From: JARRON01 sp037383845
Lineage (GTDB): Bacteria; Pseudomonadota; Gammaproteobacteria; Steroidobacterales; XN24
DNA: 64,000 bases
Reading direction: 5' to 3'
Assembly (NCBI GenBank): GCA_037383845.1
Contig: JARRON010000003.1
Span: forward strand, 1-64,000
The position numbers and the translations under genes are program-made. The notes below the pieces were generated by a model. That model worked only from the letters and a program-made list of their open reading frames with translations, searched no databases and was not told where the DNA came from. Below, piece after piece: positions 34,594-40,994 of this stretch; within the stretch, counting starts at the first letter, position 1; every line of letters begins with the position of its first letter.

Positions 34594-35969
34594 AGTCCTT
34601 CCTCCGCCATCTCCAGCGCCCGGCGCAGTATGGCGCTCTTGGCCATCACTTCCCGGTGCTCGTTTATGGGAACACTGTCGGCGACGATGCCGGCGCCCGC
34701 CTGGAAGCTGTATTCGTCTCCTTCGAAGACCAGGGTGCGGATCGCGATAGCCTGGTCCATGTTGCCGCCCCGGGCGAAATAACCCACGGTGCCGGCGTAC
34801 AAGCCCCGGGCGACGGGCTCGTACTCGTCGATCAGCTCCATGGCCCGGACCTTGGGCGCCCCCACGAGGGTGCCCGCAGGAAAGGTGGCGGCGAACAGGT
34901 CGAGGGCATCCCGGCCGGCTTCCAGTTCGCCCACTACCCCGGAGACGATGTGCATGACGTGGCTGTAGCGCTCGATGGCCCGGCTGGGATCCACCCGCAC
35001 GGTGCCGGGCACGGCCACCCTGCCGAGGTCGTTACGGGCCAGGTCCACCAGCATGACGTGCTCGGCGTTCTCCTTCGGGTCAGCCAGGAGTTCTTCTTCC
35101 CGGGAGACATCCACGGCCTCCGTGTCTCCCCGGGGCCGGGTGCCGGCGATGGGACGCAGGGAGGCCTCGCGGCCGTGGAGCTTCACCAGCGCCTCCGGCG
35201 ACGAACCGGCCACGGACAGCTCGCCCATCTCCAGGAAATACATGTAGGGCGAGGGATTCAGCAGCCGCAACGCCCGGTAGGCCTCGAACGGCGCGATGTC
35301 CGTTCGACCGGAGAACCGCACAGACAGCACGAGCTGGAAGACGTCGCCTGCGGTGATGTTGCCCTTGGCCTTCGCCACCGCGTCGGTGAATTCCGTCTCG
35401 CTCATGCTGGCCCCGGCGGGCCCGACGCTGCCGGGGCGCCGGAAGGGGATACCCCCGGCCAGTGCGCGGATAACCTCGCGGCGGAGGGCCGCGCGCTCCG
35501 ATTGCGGGCCGGCATGCAGCAGCGCCGCACGGCGGGTGAGGTGATCAAAAACGAGCATGGACTCGGGGGCGATCCAGGCGCCGTCCACCGCCCCGGCGGG
35601 CCTGGGAGCACTGGCCGGGACGTTTTCGAAGTTGCGCACGATGTCGTAGGCGGCGACGCCCACCAGCCCTCCCTCGAAGGGCAATCCTGCGTCAGGGGCC
35701 AGCGTGGGCGAGGCCTGCAGGGCTTCCCTGAGCCCGTCCAGGAGGGTGGAACGGCGGCCGTCCAGCGCTACGCGGCGGTCTCCGAAAACCAGGCTCTCCC
35801 GGTCGGCTCGGACGGTGAGGGCATCACCGAAACCGATGAAAGAGTACCGGCCCAGCCGCTCGCCCCCTTCCGCGCTCTCGAGCAGGAAGCGGGTGCCGAA
35901 AGGCGCCAGCTTCATGTACGCCGAGACCGGCGTGTCGAGATCGGCGGGGATGTCGAAGACAGATTGCAT
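34590..35969 (-). CDS. trpE: Anthranilate synthase component I
   Basis: 459 residues. Converts chorismate to anthranilate. The feedback-binding motif LLES near Arg/Ser (FLLESAEGGERLGRYSF), RPIAGTRPRG, and TFPAGTLVGAPKVRAMELID are complete, so tryptophan inhibition is expected. Start MQSVFDIP has a GAGGAGG Shine-Dalgarno (35974-35980) that is fully paired in a predicted hairpin. First enzyme gene of the operon. Confidence 0.96.
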   Translation of the reverse strand: MQSVFDIPADLDTPVSAYMKLAPFGTRFLLESAEGGERLGRYSFIGFGDALTVRADRESLVFGDRRVALDGRRSTLLDGLREALQASPTLAPDAGLPFEGGLVGVAAYDIVRNFENVPASAPRPAGAVDGAWIAPESMLVFDHLTRRAALLHAGPQSERAALRREVIRALAGGIPFRRPGSVGPAGASMSETEFTDAVAKAKGNITAGDVFQLVLSVRFSGRTDIAPFEAYRALRLLNPSPYMYFLEMGELSVAGSSPEALVKLHGREASLRPIAGTRPRGDTEAVDVSREEELLADPKENAEHVMLVDLARNDLGRVAVPGTVRVDPSRAIERYSHVMHIVSGVVGELEAGRDALDLFAATFPAGTLVGAPKVRAMELIDEYEPVARGLYAGTVGYFARGGNMDQAIAIRTLVFEGDEYSFQAGAGIVADSVPINEHREVMAKSAILRRALEMAEEGL

Positions 35970-35973
35970 CAGT

Positions 35974-36007
35974 CCTCCTCTGGATCCGGACCGGCCGGGG
36001 GAGGAGG
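35974..36007 (-). promoter_or_regulatory. Hairpin sequestering the trpE Shine-Dalgarno
   Basis: On the minus strand CCTCCTC (36001-36007) is exactly complementary to the GAGGAGG ribosome binding site of trpE (35974-35980), 20 nt apart. The anti-SD arm, extended to 36000, is also complementary (8 bp with one G-U) to GGAGGGGG inside the leader-peptide gene (within 36085-36092), so two exclusive pairings are possible. Confidence 0.55.
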
Positions 36008-36015
36008 CCGCGGGC

Positions 36016-36043
36016 GACCCACCCCCGAGCCCGGAGATGGGTC
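36016..36043 (-). promoter_or_regulatory. trp attenuator hairpin (3:4-like)
   Basis: 11-bp stem with two G-U pairs (36016-36026 with 36033-36043) and a 6-nt loop, located between the leader peptide and trpE. Its upstream arm (36033-36044) can instead pair with 36082-36092 inside the leader gene, giving a rival 2:3 structure. No U-tract follows, so it is not a standard intrinsic terminator. Confidence 0.6.
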
Positions 36044-36061
36044 CTTTCAGGGTGAGCCGCG

Positions 36062-36145
36062 TCAGGCAGACACGCGCACCCGGACCCCCTCCGGGATACC
36101 GGGCCACCACCAGTGGCTGCGCGTGAAGGCTTCGTGACTGCTCAT
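36062..36145 (-). CDS. trpL: trp operon leader peptide with three tandem Trp codons
   Basis: 27-residue ORF, ATG at 36145 to TGA at 36062. Three consecutive TGG codons (residues 12-14; 36104-36112) in SHWWWPGIPE. It is preceded at about 11-16 bp by a promoter and followed by mutually exclusive hairpins before trpE. Trp-rich short ORFs directly upstream of trp operons are leader peptides on which ribosomes stall when charged tRNA-Trp is scarce. No Shine-Dalgarno precedes the ATG, and the predicted transcript start is only about 5-8 nt away, so it may be translated from a leaderless mRNA. Confidence 0.85.
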   Translation of the reverse strand: MSSHEAFTRSHWWWPGIPEGVRVRVSA

Positions 36146-36156
36146 GGATTGGCCGG

Positions 36157-36184
36157 ATGTTACCCCGCCGCCGGCAACGGTCAA
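36157..36184 (-). promoter_or_regulatory. Promoter of the trp operon
   Basis: TTGACC (-35, 36184-36179) and TAACAT (-10, 36162-36157) separated by 16 bp on the minus strand, with transcription expected to begin about 36150. The -35 overlaps the stop codon of the upstream permease gene. No TrpR operator-like palindrome is recognised. Confidence 0.6.
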
Positions 36185-38043
36185 CCCCCGGGGAGGGCCC
36201 AGGGCACGCCGTAGCGGAGCACCAGGGCGGCGGAGACCGCCAGCCACACCAGGAGGGTCAGCGGCAGGCCCACCCGCAGGAAATCCATCGTCGTGTATCC
36301 GCCGGCCGAGAGGACCATCAGGTTGGGACGGGAACCCAGCGCCGTGGCGAAGCTCAGGTTCGCCCCGAACAGCACGGCCAGCACGAAGGCCTCTACCGAC
36401 ACCCCGAGCCCGCGGGCGACTGCCGCGGCAATGGGTACGGAGAGGACGGCCACCGCGACGTTGGGCGCCAGCGTCCCCGCTACCGCAACGCCCAGGACCA
36501 CCAGCGCCAGGGTGAAGGCCGCCGGCAGCGGACTTGCCACGTACAGGAACAGGTTGGCCACGAAGTCGTCCACGCCGGTGATCACGCAGGCCTGGGCCAG
36601 CGCAAGGGTGGCCACGATGATCAGCACCACCGGCGCCGACAGGGCGCCCGCCACGTCCCGCCAGCCGATGCAGCCGGTGGCAACCACGCAGGCGGCGGCC
36701 ACCGCCGCGGCCACGGAAACCTGGACAGTCCCGGTGCCTACTGCCAGGACGATCCCGGCCATGCACGCCATGGCCAGCGGCGCCCGGGAGGTCCGCGGCA
36801 GGTCCACCCGGCCATCCAGGACCAGGATGGCCCCCGTCGTGCGCAGTTCCTGCAGCCGGGCCGGCGGGCCCTGGACCAGGATGACGTCTCCGGCCTGCAG
36901 GATGACGTCCTCGAAATCCCCGGTAACCTCCGCGGATCCTCCGGGAGCGGACCGGTGCACACCGAGGGGAATCAGGCCGTAGCGCTGCCGAAACCGGGTC
37001 GTCGACAGCGTGCGGCCGTGCAGGGGCGAGTCGGGCGCCACGACCACTTCCGCCAGCTGCTGGTCCGGGCCGGCGGCCTCCTCGTCCAGGGTCTCGTCTC
37101 CGGAGAAACCGTGCAGCTTCATTCCGAGCAGCCGCTCGAACTCCTTCAGGTTTTCCCGGGTGTCCGCCACCAGCAGGCGGTCCCCGGGCTGCAGGGACAG
37201 GGACGGCAGCTTGGCCACGTAGAGGCCGTCGCCGCGCTGAACGCGGCTGACGATCATGCGCTTGGCGGTGCGCTCCCGGAGCTCCGCCAGCGTGCGGCCA
37301 TTGGCCCAGCTGTCCTCCGAGACGAAGAACATGGCCTTGAAGATCCGCGGGGCGGCGTTCTTCAGCGGCGCATCCCGATCCGGCAGCAGCCTCGGCGCCA
37401 CCAGCCACAAGAAGAGCATGCCCACGGCGGCACCCACGGCGGCTGGCTCGATGAAGTGGAACAGGCCGAAGGGCGGCAGGCCGAGCTGCTCGGCCTCGTT
37501 GACCACCAGCAGGTTGGCGGAAGTGCCGATGGTGGTGGACATGCCGCCGATGAGGGCAGCGAAGCAGACGGGCATGAGTACCCGGGCCGCGGGAAAGCGC
37601 TCGCGAATGGACGTCGCGATGAGCACCGGCAGAAACGCCAGCACCGTGAGCGTGTTGCTGACGAAGGCCGACAGGGCCATGCAGACCGCCAGGGTCACCA
37701 GCAGGGCTACCCGTGGCGGCCCCCTCCAGGCCCCGGCGACGAGGCTGGTGATGGGCTGAAGCGCCCCGGTGGCCTCCAGGGCCCGGGCCACCACGAGCAG
37801 CGCGGCGATGGTGATCAAGGCCTCGTTGCCGAAGCCGGCGAGCAGGTCCACCGGATCCACGGGACCGGCGGCGCCGACGTAGGGAAAGAAGTGAAATCCC
37901 ACGAGTAGCAGCAGCAGAACCAGGAAGCTGGAACTCTCCACGGGAATATTCGGCCGGGTGAAGGCGAACAGCCCGAACAGCACCAGGCCGAGAACGGCCA
38001 GGCCGTGGGTATCCGGCAGCGACAGGGTCGCGGTGAGCTCCAT
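36181..38043 (-). CDS. SLC13-family anion permease with RCK_C domains
   Basis: 620 residues. N-terminal and C-terminal blocks of transmembrane helices (LGLVLFGLFAFTRPNIPVES; SLVAGAWRGPPRVALLVTLA) flank two cytosolic TrkA-C/RCK_C domains (about 205-370; RVQRGDGLYVAKLPSL, LQPGDRLLVADT). The DASS motif SNTLTVLAFLPVLIATS and a GTSANLLVVNE motif are present. Transports sulfate, phosphate or dicarboxylates in relatives; substrate unknown. A possible promoter with TTGCGG (38103-38098) and TATACC (38079-38074) is 18 bp spaced. Confidence 0.85.
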   Translation of the reverse strand: MELTATLSLPDTHGLAVLGLVLFGLFAFTRPNIPVESSSFLVLLLLLVGFHFFPYVGAAGPVDPVDLLAGFGNEALITIAALLVVARALEATGALQPITSLVAGAWRGPPRVALLVTLAVCMALSAFVSNTLTVLAFLPVLIATSIRERFPAARVLMPVCFAALIGGMSTTIGTSANLLVVNEAEQLGLPPFGLFHFIEPAAVGAAVGMLFLWLVAPRLLPDRDAPLKNAAPRIFKAMFFVSEDSWANGRTLAELRERTAKRMIVSRVQRGDGLYVAKLPSLSLQPGDRLLVADTRENLKEFERLLGMKLHGFSGDETLDEEAAGPDQQLAEVVVAPDSPLHGRTLSTTRFRQRYGLIPLGVHRSAPGGSAEVTGDFEDVILQAGDVILVQGPPARLQELRTTGAILVLDGRVDLPRTSRAPLAMACMAGIVLAVGTGTVQVSVAAAVAAACVVATGCIGWRDVAGALSAPVVLIIVATLALAQACVITGVDDFVANLFLYVASPLPAAFTLALVVLGVAVAGTLAPNVAVAVLSVPIAAAVARGLGVSVEAFVLAVLFGANLSFATALGSRPNLMVLSAGGYTTMDFLRVGLPLTLLVWLAVSAALVLRYGVPWALPGG

Positions 38044-38111
38044 GCAGTCTCGGGCGGCCGTTTGCGGCGCCCGGGTATATCACGCCCGTTCGCGCCACCG
38101 CAACGCGCCCC

Positions 38112-39260
38112 CTACTCCGCCTGCGCTACGGCCCACGCGTAGCGCAGCACCTCGCCGTAAGCCACCTCCATCGTCTCCTCCGGCCGCCGCCAGGCCACGG
38201 AATCCGCCCATTCCAGGGCCGAGAGCAGGCCGAGGCCCTCCCGGCCCAGGGACGGGTCCGCCAGGCTCCAGGGGGACAGGCAGACCAGGTGGGAATGCCG
38301 GGCGCCGTGCCGGAGCACGGCCCGTTCGAGGACGCCGGTGTCCGCTACTTCCAGCCCGCCGGGGACGGGGAACGGCTCAACCCCGCCTCCGGCCCCGAGG
38401 CGGCGCGCCAGGGCCACAGACGCCGCCCGGGCGCCCGCGCGGAAGGCCGCCAGCCGCGCCGACAGCCACTTCAGCGCGCCGAAGTCCGACGGCGAAAAGC
38501 CGCTCCTGGCCACCGCTCTTCCGACGCCGGTCAGGTGCAGCGCAAGCCGCCGGGGACCGTTGCCCGGCCCGAGCCGGGCGTCCGCATCGGCGACCTGCTC
38601 CGCGGCCAGCCGGGCGAGCTCGGCGGGCGCACCCCCTGTCTTCTCGAGCAGCCGACCGAAATCCAGGTCTACGCGAAGGCGCCGTGGCGCCTCCGGGACA
38701 AGTTCCGCCAGGCCGGGGGTGGGCCCGGCCCAGCCCCGCCGGGCGGCTACCGGGGCAAGACCGCTCCCGGCCACCCCGGGCACCAGGCTTACCGCCGGAG
38801 CCACGGCCGCCAGGGCCAGAAGACGTCCCCACCAGCGGCGCGCGTCCGTGCTGTTTCCGTCGTGCAGGGCGATGCTCCGCCGTCGCTGCACGGCCTCCAG
38901 GGCCGTCGCCGGCAGCATCAGCATGAGCGAGTCCGGACCCGGGCACGCGGCCGCTGCCTCCAGGGCGAGTTCCTCCGGTTGCCGGAAGGCCGCAGGCAGC
39001 GCCAGCGCCGAAGGCCTGGGCCTCACGCCGTCCCGGCCGGCACGCTCCATGAACGCGGCCAGCGCCTCGACCAGCGCAGGGGCCTCCGTGCGAACCCCCC
39101 GGAGCGGCTTCACCATCAGGGTCACGAGACAGCCGGCGGCTTCCGCCTCGACCCAGCCGGAAATCGCCGAATCCCGCCCGACACCGTCCTGGTCAACCTG
39201 CAGGATCACCACCCGGGAGACCGGCGCGGCGCCCGGCGCCATCCTTGCTGCAACAGCCAT
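38112..39260 (-). CDS. Conserved hypothetical protein, unrecognised
   Basis: 382 residues I cannot place in a family. It has no signal peptide or transmembrane helix, is Ala/Arg/Leu-rich, and alternates hydrophobic strands with helices (VVILQVDQDGVG; SLMLMLPATALEAVQ; HLTGVGRAV; HLVCLSPWSL; ALEWADSVAWRRPEETMEVA), suggestive of a TIM-barrel or Rossmann-like alpha/beta fold. Codon usage matches the neighbours. Located alone between two divergent units; no operon partner on the minus strand. It might be degenerate or lineage-specific. The start MAVAARMAPG could also lie at the Met 7 residues later. Confidence 0.6.
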   Translation of the reverse strand: MAVAARMAPGAAPVSRVVILQVDQDGVGRDSAISGWVEAEAAGCLVTLMVKPLRGVRTEAPALVEALAAFMERAGRDGVRPRPSALALPAAFRQPEELALEAAAACPGPDSLMLMLPATALEAVQRRRSIALHDGNSTDARRWWGRLLALAAVAPAVSLVPGVAGSGLAPVAARRGWAGPTPGLAELVPEAPRRLRVDLDFGRLLEKTGGAPAELARLAAEQVADADARLGPGNGPRRLALHLTGVGRAVARSGFSPSDFGALKWLSARLAAFRAGARAASVALARRLGAGGGVEPFPVPGGLEVADTGVLERAVLRHGARHSHLVCLSPWSLADPSLGREGLGLLSALEWADSVAWRRPEETMEVAYGEVLRYAWAVAQAE

Positions 39261-39446
39261 CCCTGGCTCCTTCCCTTCCCTGGCGCGGCCTTGCCACCGC
39301 AGCTGCAGTTTCGCCCGAGCAGGACTCGGCCGGCAGCGTGCAATCTCTGTCAAAAGGCGCTGAAACGGGCCACCTCCTGTCATCTGCGCCTTGCAGCCGC
39401 GCCGCGGCCCACCCATCATGAGGGCACATACGGGGAGAACCACGCA

Positions 39447-39773
39447 GTGAAGATTCGAGAACTGCTGGCTCGGTGGGAAGCCGCCCAGGCTCCGCAGAAC
39501 ACCGCCGAAACCTACGAGATGCGGCTGGACGCCGAGGATGCCGCCAAGCTTCATGCCCTTGCGGAGATGTATCCGGGCGTAAGCGTCGAGGACATCCTGC
39601 AGGACCTGCTGACTGCCGCCCTGGACGAACTGGAAGCCGTCATGCCGTACCAGGCCGGGCCGAAGGTCATCGCCGAGGATGACCACGGGGACCCGGTCTA
39701 CGAGGACGCGGGGCCGACACCCCGCTTCATAGAGCTGACCCGCAAGCACAAGGCCCGCCTCGCGCCGGACTAG
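39447..39773 (+). CDS. Small conserved protein (pseudomonad type 1 pili tip component-like annotation)
   Basis: 108 residues from GTG with GGGGAG 10-15 nt upstream. The sequence (KIRELLARWEAAQAP, EMRLDAEDAAKLHALAEMYP, LTAALDELEAVMPYQ, DPVYEDAGPTPRFIEL) matches a family I remember in Pseudomonas annotated as type 1 pili tip component, a label I do not trust. Largely helical and acidic, no secretion signal. Next to yajQ (30 bp gap), so likely co-transcribed. A weak promoter, TTGCAG-17-CATCAT (39391-39419), lies upstream. Confidence 0.7.
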   Translation: MKIRELLARWEAAQAPQNTAETYEMRLDAEDAAKLHALAEMYPGVSVEDILQDLLTAALDELEAVMPYQAGPKVIAEDDHGDPVYEDAGPTPRFIELTRKHKARLAPD

Positions 39774-39803
39774 AGGCGCCCAGAAGAAAGGACCCGAGTC
39801 GCC

Positions 39804-40286
39804 ATGCCTTCTTTCGACGTCGTATCCGAACTCGACGGCCACGAGGTGGCCAATGCCGTTGACCAGGCCAACCGCGAGGTGGACAACCGATTTGACTTCA
39901 AGGGCACCGGGGCGAAGTTCGAGCTGCAGGATCTCGTCGTCAGCCTGGAAGCCCAGGCGGACTTCCAGCTGAAGCAGATGGCCGACATCCTCACGCAGAA
40001 GCTGGCCCGCCGGGGCATCGACGTCAGCTGCATGGACGCCCAGGAGCCGGAAATCTCTCTCAACAAGGCGCGCCAGAAGGTCGTGCTGAAGCACGGCATC
40101 GACTCGGACACGGCCAGGAAGATTGCGCGCATGGCCAAGGAATCCAAACTCAAGGTGCAGGCGGCGATCCAGGGAGACCAGGTCAGGGTGACGGGCAAGA
40201 AACGGGATGACCTCCAGTCGGTGATCCAGATGCTCAAGTCAGCCGAGCTGGGCGTACCCCTCCAGTTCAAGAATTTCCGGGACTAG
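39804..40286 (+). CDS. yajQ: YajQ family nucleotide-binding protein
   Basis: 160 residues, the usual family length. N-terminal MPSFDVVSELDGHEVANAVDQ, FDFKGTGAKFEL, and C-terminal RVTGKKRDDLQSVIQMLK and LQFKNFRD are diagnostic. Members bind RNA, nucleotides or, in Xanthomonas, cyclic di-GMP; which ligand applies is unknown. Confidence 0.95.
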   Translation: MPSFDVVSELDGHEVANAVDQANREVDNRFDFKGTGAKFELQDLVVSLEAQADFQLKQMADILTQKLARRGIDVSCMDAQEPEISLNKARQKVVLKHGIDSDTARKIARMAKESKLKVQAAIQGDQVRVTGKKRDDLQSVIQMLKSAELGVPLQFKNFRD

Positions 40287-40291
40287 GCCCC

Positions 40292-40984
40292 GTGACCGGA
40301 GCCGCGGGGAATCCCGCCATCGAGCTTTACACCGCACCCACGCCCAACGGCCGCAAGATTTCCATCGCCCTGGAAGAGATGGACATCCCGTACCAGGTCC
40401 ACCACGTCAGGCTTTCCGCCGGCGACCAGCGCAGGCCCGAGTTCCTGGCCATCAGCCCCAACGGCCGGATCCCCGCCATTGTGGACCGGGATGCGGGAGA
40501 CCTGGCGCTGTTCGAGTCCGGCGCAATCCTGGTCTGGCTTGCCGAGAAGTCGGGCCGTTTACTCGGCGGGGACCAACGGAACCGTTCAGTCTGCCTGCAG
40601 TGGCTGTTCTGGCAGACGGGAGGCCTGGGCCCGATGATGGGCCAGGCGAACGTGTTCTATCGGTACGCCGAGGAAAAGATCCCGTACGCCATCAACCGCT
40701 ACCAGCGCGAGGTGCGCAGGCTTTTCGAAGTGATGGATCGCCGGCTCGCCCGGTCCGAATTCCTCGCCGGGGCGTATTCCATCGCCGACATCGCCTGTTT
40801 CCCGTGGGTTGTCTCCCACGACTGGTCCGGGGTGTCCGTGGAGGGCCTGGAGAACCTTCAGCGATGGTCGGCCGCCATCTCCCGGCGGCCGGCAGTGAAA
40901 CGGGGCATGGACGTGCCCAGGCCCTGGAACCCGCAGCCCAACGCCGAGCGCTTCGTCTCCGAGGCGCGCAAGATCCTGGTCTAG
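40292..40984 (+). CDS. Glutathione S-transferase-like disulfide reductase (YfcG/YghU type)
   Basis: 230 residues from GTG at 40292. Thioredoxin-fold N-terminus (IELYTAPTPNGRKISIALEE, PNGRIPAIVD, FESGAILVWLAEK) with the YfcG-type TPNG, then a helical C-terminal domain (LFWQTGGLGPMMGQ, YSIADIACFPWV). YfcG/YghU homologues reduce disulfides using glutathione. Follows yajQ by 5 bp and precedes ppc by 10 bp. Confidence 0.88.
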   Translation: MTGAAGNPAIELYTAPTPNGRKISIALEEMDIPYQVHHVRLSAGDQRRPEFLAISPNGRIPAIVDRDAGDLALFESGAILVWLAEKSGRLLGGDQRNRSVCLQWLFWQTGGLGPMMGQANVFYRYAEEKIPYAINRYQREVRRLFEVMDRRLARSEFLAGAYSIADIACFPWVVSHDWSGVSVEGLENLQRWSAAISRRPAVKRGMDVPRPWNPQPNAERFVSEARKILV

Positions 40985-40994
40985 CCGGTCCCGC

